A stretch of 64,000 bases of DNA from HKCCE3408 sp039183205 (GCA_039183205.1 JBCDBR010000012.1:34414-98413), one strand, 5' to 3'; shown: positions 8,442 to 17,614, counted from the stretch's first letter. Translations and numbers: made by a program. Notes: generated by a model from the sequence alone, not told the origin.

Positions 8442-9974
8442 TCATGCCCGCCAAAAGGCGGGATTGACCAGCGCAATCAACACCAAAAGCTCCATCCGGC
8501 CCAAAATCATCGCAGCGGAGAGAATCGATTTCGCCAGATCGCTGAGCTCGGCATATACAATCGCTTCGGCCGGTCCGACGACCGCCAAAGGCCCTGTGGT
8601 CGTCAGCGCAGCAATGGCCAAAACCATGGCTTGTTCGAAGTCCAACCCGGTCGCGGCGAACAAAACCATCATCGCGGCGAGCGAGATAATAAACAGCATG
8701 AAGAAAATCCACGCGATATAGGCGCCTTCGCGACGCATCCGGCGACCAAGCCGCCCCGCAGAAGCGACCGAATGCGGGTGGATCAGCTTTTCGATTTCGC
8801 GTTGGCCGTGCTTATAGAGCGCATAGACACGCAAGAGTTTGATGCCGCCTGCTGTTGTTGCAACCCCGCCGCCCATCAAACAAAGGCCGACCAAGACTAA
8901 ACCAGGCGTCGATAGGCCCGACCAAATACGCGCGCTGTCCCAATCACCGGAGACAAAGCCCGTGGTGGTCAAAAAGGACATCGTGGTAAAGAAATTGCCC
9001 CACAATGCCGCCATGGCCGCGGTTGGGTTGCCCAATTCATCGACCTCCAGCGCGCCCAGCCAATGGCGCAGAAACATCAGCGACGTGATCAGGGTGACGG
9101 CGAAAAAGGCCAGCCGCACCTCGCGGTCTTTGCCAAGCCGGGTGACCAGTTCTCGCCCTGCCCCGGACAAAAAACTGCGCCGCGATAGCGCAAAGATCAA
9201 AAAGACGAAAACAGCGATTTCCGACCCGACAAAGCCCAGATCCCCGTCCGAGGCACTGATGCCCGAGGTTGCGAGTGTTGACATCGCATGCACGGCCGCG
9301 ACGAGCGGCGTCTCACCCGTCAGGATCAGAATAAACCACAAAACCGCGGTCAGCCCGGCATAGATCGGCAACAGGTCCCGCATCACGCGGCTTACACGCA
9401 GGCCCGGCTCTGCGGCGCGCATCTCACCGGTTGAGACCGTGGTTTCCGTGCCGCTACGGGCCTCGGACGAGACCTCAAACCCGCCAAGGTCAAGCGGTGC
9501 CAATATGGCGATGGCCATGACCCAGCTTATAAACCCGCCAAGCCAACCGACCATGCCACGCCACAGATGAAGCGCGGGCGCCAGACGGTCGGCGTCGTAA
9601 TAGGTCGCCCCCGTTGTGGTCAATGACGACAGCATCTCAAAATAGGCATTGATAAATCGCGTATCGCGCACAGCTTCGGAAAACGGAACCGCGAGGATGA
9701 CCGGCAAAAACGTATAAATCGCCACGGCCGCCAAAAGCGTCGCAGCGGCCCCTTGAAACTGTGTGGCGGCGCGCGTGGCGATGGCGGCAAAGGTTGTCAG
9801 CATCATGATAAAAAGCGACGAATAGAAAAAGACCCGGGCAATCGCATCGTCGTCTTCGACCGAAGCCACGGCCGCCGGGATCAGCATCATCAGCGCACTT
9901 GCCCCGGTCAAAAGAACCAAGACCGGCAGCCGGTTCGATTGCCGTCTTTGCAGGGATCGGCGCATCGCGGTCAC
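8442..9974 (-). CDS. trkH: Trk potassium uptake system membrane subunit TrkH
   Basis: The 510-residue multi-spanning protein belongs to the TrkH/KtrB superfamily. It carries repeated pore-loop segments with filter-like turns such as 'SLTTTGAT', 'TLATSGIS', 'FLTTTGFV' and 'ALTTTGPL', as expected for the four-fold pseudo-repeat. It starts with GTG at 9974, three bases after the trkA stop, so the two Trk subunits are co-transcribed. It imports K+ together with the NAD-binding TrkA protein. Confidence 0.92.
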   Translation of the reverse strand: MTAMRRSLQRRQSNRLPVLVLLTGASALMMLIPAAVASVEDDDAIARVFFYSSLFIMMLTTFAAIATRAATQFQGAAATLLAAVAIYTFLPVILAVPFSEAVRDTRFINAYFEMLSSLTTTGATYYDADRLAPALHLWRGMVGWLGGFISWVMAIAILAPLDLGGFEVSSEARSGTETTVSTGEMRAAEPGLRVSRVMRDLLPIYAGLTAVLWFILILTGETPLVAAVHAMSTLATSGISASDGDLGFVGSEIAVFVFLIFALSRRSFLSGAGRELVTRLGKDREVRLAFFAVTLITSLMFLRHWLGALEVDELGNPTAAMAALWGNFFTTMSFLTTTGFVSGDWDSARIWSGLSTPGLVLVGLCLMGGGVATTAGGIKLLRVYALYKHGQREIEKLIHPHSVASAGRLGRRMRREGAYIAWIFFMLFIISLAAMMVLFAATGLDFEQAMVLAIAALTTTGPLAVVGPAEAIVYAELSDLAKSILSAAMILGRMELLVLIALVNPAFWRA

Positions 9975-9977
9975 GAC

Positions 9978-11354
9978 CTAGAAAAAGTCGATAGAGACCT
10001 GCAACAGCGCCTCCACCTGCGGTACGTCCGCGGTCATCGCAAAAAAGGCCACAACATCGCCGTCTTCGAGCTTGGTCGAGCCTTTCGGGCGGATCACTTC
10101 GCCGCCCTTTTGTACCGCGCCGATCAAAACGCCTTCGGGCAAGTTCAGGTCTCGGATAGCTTGGCCGGCCAGCGAAGAGGTCGATAATACTTGCGCCTCG
10201 ATGATCTCTGCCTCCGCATCGCCGATGGAATAGACCCCGCGTACGCGCCCGTGCCGGATATGGCGCAGGATCGAGCTGACCGTTGTGGCCCTTGGGCTGA
10301 CATAGGCGTCGACATCAAGCGCGCCCATCATCGGCACCAATGTGGGGTCATTGACCAAGGCAATGGCCATTTTCGCGCCTTCGGATTTTGCCCGAACCGA
10401 TGCCAGCAGATTGGTTTTGTCGTCGTCGGTGACGCATAAGATGGCATCGGCGCGTTCGATACCGGCCTCGTGCAATATATCGGCTTCGAGCCCGTCGCCA
10501 TTGAGCACGATGGTACGTTCCAGCGCATCCGCGGCCGCTTCTGCGCGCCGGCGATCAAGCTCGATCACCATCGATCGCACCCGCCTGGGCCCCTTTTCAA
10601 GCTTTTGCGCAACCGACAGCCCGACATTGCCGCCACCCAAGATCACGATACGTTCTTGCGTCTGCACAGACTTGCCGAAAATCTCGAGCGTCCGGGCGGT
10701 GTCTTGGGTGTGGATAAATACATAAACCTGGTCGTCGGCATAGAGCTGATCGCCAGGTTCAGGCGCAAACAAAACGTCCTCGCGTCGCACGCCGACAACA
10801 AGCGCGCGCAAGGTCGAAAAGAGATCGGTCAGTTGGCGCAGCGGCGTTTCAAGCACCGGGCAATCGGCATCAAGCTGGATGCCCAGCAGCGCCGCATCGC
10901 CGCCCAAGAAATACTCCGTCTCGAAGGTTGCCGGGTTGCCCAAGCGGCGCAGCGCAGCATCCGCGACCTCGCGTTCGGGGCTGATGATGACGTCGATGGG
11001 TAGGTTATCGCGGCTGTATAAATCTGAATAAGCCGGGTTGAGGTAGGCTTGCGCCCGCAGCCGCGCGATCTTGCGCGGAACCGAGAACACCGAATGCGCG
11101 ACTTGGCAGCAGACCATGTTGACCTCGTCGGCAAAGGTCGCAGCAATGATCATATCGGCGTCGCGCGCGCCAGCGCGGTCCAGCACATCCGGATAAGAGG
11201 CGTTGCCGGTCAAACCTTGCACATCAAGGGTGTCGGTTGCACGGGCCACCAAGGTGGGATTGTTGTCCACCACGGTGACATCATTGCCCTCTCGGGACAG
11301 ATGCCGCGCAATCTGCCAGCCGACCTGGCCCGCGCCACAGATGATGACCTTCAT
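9978..11354 (-). CDS. trkA: Trk system regulatory subunit TrkA
   Basis: A 458-residue peripheral protein with two Rossmann-type RCK domains: 'KVIICGAGQVGWQIA' at the start and 'IVILGGGNVGLSVA' in the middle, each followed by TrkA-C regions. It gates TrkH in response to nucleotides. The reading frame extends five codons upstream, but ATG 11354 fits the family start 'MKVIICGAGQVG'. It heads the leftward trkA-trkH-hfq-hflX block. In many alphaproteobacteria this block directly follows ntrX, which here is about 51 kb away. Confidence 0.93.
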   Translation of the reverse strand: MKVIICGAGQVGWQIARHLSREGNDVTVVDNNPTLVARATDTLDVQGLTGNASYPDVLDRAGARDADMIIAATFADEVNMVCCQVAHSVFSVPRKIARLRAQAYLNPAYSDLYSRDNLPIDVIISPEREVADAALRRLGNPATFETEYFLGGDAALLGIQLDADCPVLETPLRQLTDLFSTLRALVVGVRREDVLFAPEPGDQLYADDQVYVFIHTQDTARTLEIFGKSVQTQERIVILGGGNVGLSVAQKLEKGPRRVRSMVIELDRRRAEAAADALERTIVLNGDGLEADILHEAGIERADAILCVTDDDKTNLLASVRAKSEGAKMAIALVNDPTLVPMMGALDVDAYVSPRATTVSSILRHIRHGRVRGVYSIGDAEAEIIEAQVLSTSSLAGQAIRDLNLPEGVLIGAVQKGGEVIRPKGSTKLEDGDVVAFFAMTADVPQVEALLQVSIDFF

Positions 11355-11547
11355 TAACGGTCTACCCATTTGTTTCGGGTCCGCACTGTCTGGCAGAGGG
11401 CGGAGATGGCGTCAACGGACCGCGTTGCAGCACAGCGGTGCCGCTTGCGAAACACAATGTTCTATGAGTTCCGCATGCACTCCCTGGCCTTGACCGCAGG
11501 CCTTCGCGGGATCAAGGTCAGATATGCTGACTTAATGGGGGCGAGCC

Positions 11548-11901
11548 ATGCTTGACGCACAGGCCTTTGCGCAATCCTGGGAAGATGGTTGGAATAGCCA
11601 CGACCTCACCACGATCATGGCGCATTACCGCGACGACATCGTCTTTCGCTCAAGAAAAGCGATCGCGCCGACCGGTCAGGGCGAGCTGCGCGGCCGTGCC
11701 GCATTACGGGCGTATTGGGCCAAAGCGCTCGCGCATCAGCCGGATCTGCGGTTTTCCGTGCAAGACGTCTTTGAAGGCTATGAGATGCTGGTGATCACAT
11801 ACCTCAACCATCGCGGCGTGCGCGCGGCAGAGACGCTTTATTTTGATGCCGAAGGCTTAGTGTTCCAAGCCGCCGCCTGCCACGGATCAGGCACGGCTTA
11901 G
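11548..11901 (+). CDS. SnoaL/NTF2-like small protein
   Basis: A 117-residue protein with the NTF2-like alpha+beta pattern: 'WEDGWNSHDLTTIMAHYRDDIVFRS', then 'GRAALRAYWAKAL' and 'YEMLVITYLNHRG'. These polyketide-cyclase-like folds include isomerases and ligand-binding proteins, so no reaction can be assigned. A purine-rich GGGGGCGAG precedes ATG 11548. It stands alone between trkA (divergent) and a convergent RidA gene. Confidence 0.65.
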   Translation: MLDAQAFAQSWEDGWNSHDLTTIMAHYRDDIVFRSRKAIAPTGQGELRGRAALRAYWAKALAHQPDLRFSVQDVFEGYEMLVITYLNHRGVRAAETLYFDAEGLVFQAAACHGSGTA

Positions 11902-11927
11902 ATGCAGGTATGCATGTACCGATGCGC

Positions 11928-12362
11928 TTAGGAATGCTTCGTCACTGCGGTATCCGGCATGATGAACCGGTCCTGCGGGATCTCTGCGATACCGGTAATC
12001 TCGATCAACAATCGCGGATCGTAAAGTGCCGCAACCCCCACCGTTGTGGTGACGGGATAGGGCGGCGAAAAGACCTGTGCGCGTATCTCACCGCACCGCA
12101 TAAAGGCCTGAATATCCGTGGTAAATTGCTGAAGCGAGACAAGATCGCTCATCCGGCCGCCCATGGATGCAAGGCAGTCGGCGATGTTCTGCAAAACCTG
12201 GGCGACTTGCGCGGCCATATCGCCCTCACCCACAATCTGGCCATCGGGGCTCAAGGCAACCTGGCCTTTGAGATACACCATCTGCCCCTCGCCTGCGATC
12301 ACCGCTTGGGCAAAGGTTCCGAAGGGCTGCCAAATGCTTGGCGGATTGAAGCTTTTTGCCAT
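11928..12362 (-). CDS. RidA/YjgF family protein
   Basis: The 144-residue protein matches the Rid superfamily: 'MVYLKGQVALSPDGQIVGEGDMAAQ', 'QVLQNIADCLASMGG', 'FSPPYPVTTTVGVAAL' and a final 'LLIEITGIAEIP'. The arginine found in classical RidA deaminases (R105 in 'PARS') is not evident; the motif reads 'PYPVTTTV', so this is more like a Rid1-7 group member than the enamine deaminase itself. The ATG at 12362 ('MAKSFNPP') is chosen over an upstream extension that lacks family similarity. Confidence 0.75.
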   Translation of the reverse strand: MAKSFNPPSIWQPFGTFAQAVIAGEGQMVYLKGQVALSPDGQIVGEGDMAAQVAQVLQNIADCLASMGGRMSDLVSLQQFTTDIQAFMRCGEIRAQVFSPPYPVTTTVGVAALYDPRLLIEITGIAEIPQDRFIMPDTAVTKHS

Positions 12363-12882
12363 CTGGGTCCTCGTCCGCCGCACACGCGCGCTGCGCAACA
12401 CTAAAGGCGCTGTCATCCCCGGATCAAGCGGGTGCGCGGCGGGCTGGGTTTTGCCCGCCATGGCCGGGATGCGTTGTATGAACCCCCGCTCGAATGCCCC
12501 GTCTATGCGCCTCAGATACCGCGGATTGGGGTCCTTTCCACAGGTTATTGCCCAAAAAACCTTGCCTCAGGGCGCCATGCGCGGCATCTTTTTTGCGTGT
12601 GGGTGAACGGTCTGGGGGTGAGACTTTTGCATAATGTGCTTTTGAGGTCGGTCGCAGCGGCGGCTGCGCGTGGCGCGCCAAAGACATCCGGCAATCAATG
12701 ATACCGCGCCTGTCCTGTCCGGCAGCAGTCGTTCCATGGACCGAGCGCGCGCAGACCTTCAAAAAACGAATGTATATCAATCTGTTCCAAGCAAAAGATC
12801 ATGCCATGCGCACCCATCGAGACACGAGTAACCGCTCCGGGCCGAAGACGTCCTGAGCCTTAAAGGAATTGGAGACACCGAC
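12363..12882. other. Intergenic stretch without a supported gene
   Basis: About 520 bases between the RidA gene and the VPLPA-CTERM gene. Short open frames on both strands have no recognisable family, codon pattern or ribosome binding site. The right end must hold the promoter of the VPLPA-CTERM gene; AAAGGAATTGGAG at 12862-12874 is its likely ribosome binding region. Confidence 0.4.
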
Positions 12883-13569
12883 ATGTTGCGTTTTATTTGG
12901 CTCTGCGGGCTTTTGGTTCTGCCATGTGTCGGGGCGACGGCGGCAACGTATCGATTTGATATCTCTGGCTATTCGCTTTCGTCGTCGACCTTCTCCGTCT
13001 TGGGCATCGCGCCAACGAGTTCGGCCACGTTGGAGATCACCTTTGACGATGCCCCATCCCGGGCCGAACGAACCATCGACACCAGCGATTTTTTCCTACG
13101 TGACACGCAATACGCCATACAATCCTACCGGTTCGAGATCGGTGGTTTGGTGGTTTCCAGCAGTGGCGGGGTTGCCAATAGCGAGGTCTTTGTACGCGAC
13201 GGTATTGAGAGCCGGAACCGAACAACATTTGATTTTTTGCAGGTCACGATCCGCGAAGAAACGCCTCTGCCAAACGGGGCCAGTTTGTCCATCATTCAAG
13301 CCCAGTTCACCGGAAATGGGCTGAACGATTGGACTGGCGTGGATGTGCCAAGCCCCGACGTTCTGAATGCCACCGCCCGGCAATCCTCGTTCCTTCGCGT
13401 CGCTGATGACCAAAATCGGCCCAGTCTGGTCTTTGCGCAATCGGTTGAGGTCACAGATGTGGGGATTGCCCCGGTTCCCTTGCCCGCCTCGCTGCCGCTC
13501 CTGTTGGCGGTGACGGGGGGCTTTTTGTGGGTCGGTCGGCGCCGATCCAGCGGGTCGGACACGACATGA
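12883..13569 (+). CDS. VPLPA-CTERM sorting domain surface protein
   Basis: The 228-residue protein has a signal peptide (about 1-20, 'GATAA' cleavage region), a beta-rich middle typical of PEP-CTERM-like cargo, and a C-terminal sorting signal: 'PVPLPA' followed by a hydrophobic helix and 'GRRR'. This tripartite tail is the VPLPA-CTERM variant recognised by exosortases and found in Rhodobacteraceae. Neither an exosortase nor polysaccharide genes are in the window. A second cargo protein of the same class lies at 58470-59132. Confidence 0.85.
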   Translation: MLRFIWLCGLLVLPCVGATAATYRFDISGYSLSSSTFSVLGIAPTSSATLEITFDDAPSRAERTIDTSDFFLRDTQYAIQSYRFEIGGLVVSSSGGVANSEVFVRDGIESRNRTTFDFLQVTIREETPLPNGASLSIIQAQFTGNGLNDWTGVDVPSPDVLNATARQSSFLRVADDQNRPSLVFAQSVEVTDVGIAPVPLPASLPLLLAVTGGFLWVGRRRSSGSDTT

Positions 13570-13707
13570 AGAGAAGACCTAGGCTATGGTGATTTGGCCG
13601 CCGCAACGAACCTTCCGGGCAGATGTCCACGGTTTTCCACTTGGGTTGCGCGTGCACATATCACTTTGATCTTGACCGTAGGGCGTAACCGCGCCAGCGT
13701 CATTCGC

Positions 13708-13888
13708 GATGGTTCCCACGCGCGCGCTGGCTTGGGTGGGATGAAAAGGGAACATGGTGCGGGCTCCGGCCCAATTCCATGACTGCCCCCGCAACTGTAG
13801 GCGGTGAGCGACCCCGAAGATGCCACTGGGCGGATAGGCCCGGGAAGGATCGGGACAGCTTTGACCCGCAAGTCAGGAGACCTGCCAT
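13708..13888 (+). promoter_or_regulatory. Cobalamin (B12) riboswitch
   Basis: The stretch contains the cobalamin-riboswitch landmarks in the right order: 'AAAAGGGAAC' (13744-13753) followed by 'GGTGCGG', 'CTGCCCCCGCAACTGTA' (13783-13799), 'GCCACTGG' (13822-13829), 'GGGAAGG' (13842-13848) and the terminal B12 box 'AGTCAGGAGACCTGCC' (13871-13886). It lies upstream of the three-gene operon at 14028-16030 and should repress it when adenosylcobalamin is abundant. The expression platform between 13889 and 14027 is not resolved by eye. Confidence 0.93.
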
Positions 13889-14027
13889 CTCAGGCGTGTG
13901 CATGGGCTGCGCCTTTGTGACCGAAACCCGGGCGGGGCGCTTGGGAGGGAGAGACCGGGATGGACCGAAACGGCCGGACAACGATCCTTCGACCCCGATG
14001 CGCACGCCCCTTTGCGCGGAGGGCGCG

Positions 14028-14330
14028 ATGCTACTGGAACAGACAATCTCGCAGCTTGATATAGGCCGGATCGCGCCCGAACGGGCGCTGGAGCTTGGGC
14101 AATTGGGCTATATGCAATGGCTGGGCGCGCTGCCGCCCATGGCCGATTATCCTAAGGCGGCGCGGTTTGCCTATGCCAGGGCCCGTCCTTTCGCCAAAAC
14201 CTCGCCCGCCGTCATGGTCTTTTGCGATCTTCTTCTGGCTTCGATGCGCACACCGCTTGCGCCGCTTGTACTGCGCCTGCCGGAGCGGCAACGTCGCGGC
14301 GGCGCGCGGGCGCGTCGCGCGGCCTTTTGA
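14028..14330 (+). CDS. Hypothetical protein, first gene of riboswitch operon
   Basis: A 100-residue protein starting 'MLLEQTISQLDIGRIAPE' and ending in a basic tail 'RQRRGGARARRAAF'. ATG 14028 is chosen because GGAGG at 14017-14021 precedes it; an ATG at 13998 is possible. It has no signal peptide or cysteine motif and I do not recognise a family. It lies directly below the cobalamin riboswitch and 15 bases above the BtuF-like gene, so a role in cobalamin uptake or use is a guess from context only. Confidence 0.55.
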   Translation: MLLEQTISQLDIGRIAPERALELGQLGYMQWLGALPPMADYPKAARFAYARARPFAKTSPAVMVFCDLLLASMRTPLAPLVLRLPERQRRGGARARRAAF

Positions 14331-14345
14331 CCCCACGAGCACCCG

Positions 14346-15146
14346 ATGAGGCGGTTTCCCCCTGAACGGATCGTCTGCCTGACCGAAGAAACGGTCGAGA
14401 CGTTGTACCTTTTGGGACAAGAGCATCGGATCGTTGGCGTGTCCGGCTATGCGGTCCGGCCGAAACGCGTGCGCAAGGAAAAGCCGCGGGTTTCAGCGTT
14501 TACCTCGGCCGATATACCGAAGATTTTGGCGCTTGATCCGGACATGGTCCTGACGTTCTCGGATTTGCAAGCCGACATCGCCGCTGAGCTCATCCGGTCC
14601 GGCGTGACGGTCACGGCCTATAATCAACGCAATGTGGCCGGTATCCTAGCCATGATCCGTCATCTTGGCGCGACCGTCGGCCAAGCGGCGCGGGCCGCGA
14701 CGCTTGCCGATCAATACGACCGGCGCCTGGCAGGGATCGCCGGCGCAGCGGCCGAAAAACCTGCCCCGCGTGTCTATTTCGAGGAATGGGACGCACCAAT
14801 GATTGCCGGCATCGCGTGGGTCTCGGAACTGATTGAAATCGCCGGCGGGCGCGATGTGTTTGCAGGGCTTGCACGCGCGCCCGACGCGGCCGGGCGGATC
14901 GTCTCCGCAGAGCAGGTGATCGAGGCCGCCCCCGATATCATCCTCGCATCGTGGTGCGGCAAAAAGGTTCGGCCCGAAAAAATCGCCGCGCGACCGGGCT
15001 GGGCCGGCATCCCGGCTGTCCGCGACCGGCGCATCTTCGAGATCAAATCGCCCCTGATTTTGCAGCCCGGCCCGGCAGCTTTGACCGATGGGCTGGACGC
15101 GATTATCGCCGCGCTTTCGCATCACGCTCAGGATGCGATGACATGA
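14346..15146 (+). CDS. BtuF-like cobalamin-binding (TroA-fold) protein lacking a signal peptide
   Basis: The 266-residue protein matches the helical-backbone TroA/BtuF fold: 'ERIVCLTEETVETLYLLG', 'RIVGVSGYA', 'ILALDPDMVLTFSDLQ', a central helix and 'IIEAAPDIILASWCG'. BtuF normally works in the periplasm and delivers cobalamin to BtuCD, yet here the chain begins 'MRRFPPERIV' with no hydrophobic leader or lipobox, and no in-frame upstream start adds one. It lies under the riboswitch and overlaps the DUF1289 gene by ATGA. It may be a cytosolic corrinoid binder or depend on a nonstandard export route. Confidence 0.8.
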   Translation: MRRFPPERIVCLTEETVETLYLLGQEHRIVGVSGYAVRPKRVRKEKPRVSAFTSADIPKILALDPDMVLTFSDLQADIAAELIRSGVTVTAYNQRNVAGILAMIRHLGATVGQAARAATLADQYDRRLAGIAGAAAEKPAPRVYFEEWDAPMIAGIAWVSELIEIAGGRDVFAGLARAPDAAGRIVSAEQVIEAAPDIILASWCGKKVRPEKIAARPGWAGIPAVRDRRIFEIKSPLILQPGPAALTDGLDAIIAALSHHAQDAMT

Positions 15147-16030
15147 CATGTGTGAGCCCGTGCGTCGGCCTCTGCCGACTGGATGACCGAACCGGGTTCT
15201 GCCTGGGCTGCGCGCGCACGGGCGATGAGATCGCCGGTTGGAGCGCGGCACTAAGCACGGAACGTGCGGCGATCTGGTCGGCTCTGCCGGACCGCTTTGC
15301 GACGCTTGGCGTCACCTGCCGGCGGCTACCGTGGGACACCGCGCAGATCCAGGCCTTTGTGGTCGATCAATTGCGTCGCGGCACGGGAACATGGGTTATG
15401 GGCGTGGTCGGCGCCGTCGCGGAGTTTGCCGCGCAACACGGCGCCAATACACACGTGACGATTGCGGGCGAAAGGGTGATCGCACATACAGCCGGCGGTC
15501 GGCTGCGGTTCTCGATCGATGATCACGTGCGGGCCCTGAGCTTTGAAACAAAAGATGTCGCGGTCGAGCGATCCCGCATCGTGTTGGCGGTGAAACGCGC
15601 GCGCGGACGCCCGGACCGCGCGGATGCGTTGACGGGGCTTGGACCTGATGCCGCCGCCATCGATCCGGCCGACCGGGCCACACCGCTTTTTGATCTGGGA
15701 CTTGGTCGCAAGGAGGCGCGGTTTTGCGTCCGCGTTGCGGCGGGTCCGACCCAGGAGGTGCTGCGCAAAGCCCTGGGCACAGCCTTTCCCGACAGCCTTC
15801 CGCAAATCGGCCCTGCCCTTTTGGCGGCAAGCCCGGTGCGGGTCGTGGACACCGCGCTCGGGCGGATCGAAATTGCCACAGACATTCCGCCGCCTGGCGG
15901 CGCATCGCCGACCGGCCCGCACACGCATCTTTTGCCCGATCACCTGAGATCTGGGCGGGCGATGCCCGTTAGCTTCGATCTGCCCCGCGCCTATTTGCCC
16001 GGCGCGATCTTTTACCCGCCCACCGCCTGA
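15143..16030 (+). CDS. DUF1289 protein with a long uncharacterised C-terminal domain
   Basis: The 295-residue protein begins with the cysteine-rich DUF1289 module, 'CVSPCVGLCRLD' and 'CLGCARTGDEIAGW', whose four or five cysteines could bind metal. About 230 further residues form a separate alpha/beta domain without a motif I recognise. DUF1289 alone is usually 60-80 residues, so this is a fusion. Its ATG overlaps the stop of the BtuF-like gene (ATGA at 15143), making it the last gene of the cobalamin-riboswitch operon. Confidence 0.75.
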   Translation: MTCVSPCVGLCRLDDRTGFCLGCARTGDEIAGWSAALSTERAAIWSALPDRFATLGVTCRRLPWDTAQIQAFVVDQLRRGTGTWVMGVVGAVAEFAAQHGANTHVTIAGERVIAHTAGGRLRFSIDDHVRALSFETKDVAVERSRIVLAVKRARGRPDRADALTGLGPDAAAIDPADRATPLFDLGLGRKEARFCVRVAAGPTQEVLRKALGTAFPDSLPQIGPALLAASPVRVVDTALGRIEIATDIPPPGGASPTGPHTHLLPDHLRSGRAMPVSFDLPRAYLPGAIFYPPTA

Positions 16031-16152
16031 GCAAACGCCCCGTCGACACCGCGCTCGGCCGTGTGGGATGCGATCGGCGCGGACCCTAAGGACGCCCTAT
16101 GCCGGTGGCATCATTACGGTATGATGGCCCGCATCAAGGAGGTGCAAGACCA

Positions 16153-16380
16153 TTGAGTCGCCCCGCAAACCCAATGCCGGATTTTGTCCGCGCGGCTTTG
16201 GCGGCGCATGGCTTGCAGGGGCGGTACGACGCACGCCCTTGGTATCAGCGCAACGACTATCTCGGCTGGATCAACCGCGCCAAACGCGACGACACGAAGA
16301 TCAAACGGCTCAACCAGATGCTGGACGAACTTGAGGCGGGTGATGTGTACATGAAGATGGCGTGGCGATCTCGGGGGTAG
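16153..16380 (+). CDS. YdeI/OmpD-associated family small protein
   Basis: About 75 residues with the family core 'YQRNDYLGWINRAKRDDTKI' and 'KRLNQMLDELEAG', which resembles the C-terminal part of the YdeI/OmpD-associated proteins. The start is decided by an excellent ribosome binding site, AAGGAGGTG at 16136-16144, eight bases before TTG 16153. ATG 16174 is the alternative, and an ATG at 16099 has no ribosome binding site. Cytosolic, function unknown. Confidence 0.65.
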   Translation: MSRPANPMPDFVRAALAAHGLQGRYDARPWYQRNDYLGWINRAKRDDTKIKRLNQMLDELEAGDVYMKMAWRSRG

Positions 16381-16801
16381 CGCGGACGTCAAATGTGCCG
16401 CGGCTCCCCCGCACGTCTTTTCAACCCAACTGGCCAAGTCGGGGTCCGTTGCGGATAGAGGCGAAATTCCGCGCCAAGCTCTCCGCTATGCGGAAAACGG
16501 CGGCTCTGAGCCCAAAGTGCAAAATGCTGCGTCTTGCGTGAATGACTGCGAAGCGCAGATTACTGAGATTGATGATTTCAACGATGGCCCATGGTTGTCA
16601 TTTGTTGACGATCCGGATGCTGCAATGCAGCGCAGCAAGTTTCGCCGGAGTATTGCAAATGAGCTCACAGCCGTGGCGATGCTAAATTGCGAAACGTCAG
16701 AAACCTCTTTGTTTCATTTCGTCGTCCTGTGAAGCAAGCATCTCGTGCGGCTCGCGCCATTGACTTGCTGCCAATTGGGGCTATTCCAGCCCGATCCTGA
16801 G
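16381..16801. other. Intergenic stretch with no supported gene
   Basis: About 420 bases of visibly lower GC than the neighbours. A 71-codon open frame at 16517-16732 (plus) and a 60-codon one on the minus strand overlap, but neither has a family, ribosome binding site or coding bias I can defend. It forms the left boundary of the accessory locus that starts with the isomerase gene. Confidence 0.4.
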
Positions 16802-17614
16802 CTATTGTGCCAAGCCGCGTTCGACGAGCCAACCAGCCGAACGATGAACGGCGGACTTATCCTTTATCTCGATGATCAACCGCGGGTTTGAGCTGAGTTT
16901 GTCAAGTTCGGCGAAGATCGCGCCCGAGGGCAATTCGCCGTCACCGATCGCCCAGTGCCGATCGGCGAAATGGTCTGTATCCTGCAGATGGACGTGCGCC
17001 AGGAGGTCTCCGGCCGCACCGACGTAACGGTCGACCGCCGGTGCGTTGCCGATCCCATGGGCATAGGCGGCGTGGCCTGTGTCAATCGAGACGCGCAGGG
17101 CCTGGGAGCCAAAGCTTTCGACCAACCGCACACGTGCGGCAGGGTCGCGGTCGGCGATGTTTTCCATCACGATCTCCACGCCCATTTCCTGGGCTCGGAC
17201 CACCGCCGGGCTTAGGGCCAAATGCACGTTTTCTTGGAGTTGCGCCCAGCCGTCATCTTGGTTGTCCAAGTTTTCATGGTGCCAAGCCGTGATGGGGCTA
17301 TGCACGACCATTTGGGTAGCGCCCAGCCAGCCGCACGCATCGAGCCCCTCGCTCAACCGTTTTTGAACGACAGCCCTGACCTCGGGGTCTTCTGTATCCA
17401 GGTTGAACCCCCTGAAGGGTCCATGCATCCCGATCCGACCCTCCATCCCGTCCAAGAGCGGGCGCACAGTTTCGGCGCGGGATTTGACATCTGTGCCAAC
17501 CAGTTCGGGCCCGTGAAAGCCCTGCAATTCAAGATCGCGCGGCATCTCGCGGAGCCAATTGTGATGGGCGGCCAATTCTTCGGGGCGCAGCGCGGCACCA
17601 AGGATGAGAGGCAT
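16802..17614 (-). CDS. Sugar phosphate isomerase/epimerase-type TIM barrel protein
   Basis: A 270-residue xylose-isomerase-like (AP endonuclease 2 family) TIM barrel. Recognisable strands: 'MVVHSPIT', 'GVEIVMENI', 'RVSIDTGHAAYAHG', 'LLAHVHLQDTDHFADRHWAIGDGELP' and 'RLIIEIKD'. The His/Glu/Asp residues in these strands are the usual divalent metal ligands. The ATG at 17614 fits the conserved start of the barrel. It is divergent from the ABC transporter operon, so the shared upstream region may control both. Substrate cannot be assigned. Confidence 0.8.
   Translation of the reverse strand: MPLILGAALRPEELAAHHNWLREMPRDLELQGFHGPELVGTDVKSRAETVRPLLDGMEGRIGMHGPFRGFNLDTEDPEVRAVVQKRLSEGLDACGWLGATQMVVHSPITAWHHENLDNQDDGWAQLQENVHLALSPAVVRAQEMGVEIVMENIADRDPAARVRLVESFGSQALRVSIDTGHAAYAHGIGNAPAVDRYVGAAGDLLAHVHLQDTDHFADRHWAIGDGELPSGAIFAELDKLSSNPRLIIEIKDKSAVHRSAGWLVERGLAQ

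Noticed and set aside
16517..16732. A 71-codon frame in the 16.4-16.8 kb gap
   Set aside because: No ribosome binding site, atypical composition and no family match; an equally long minus-strand frame overlaps it.
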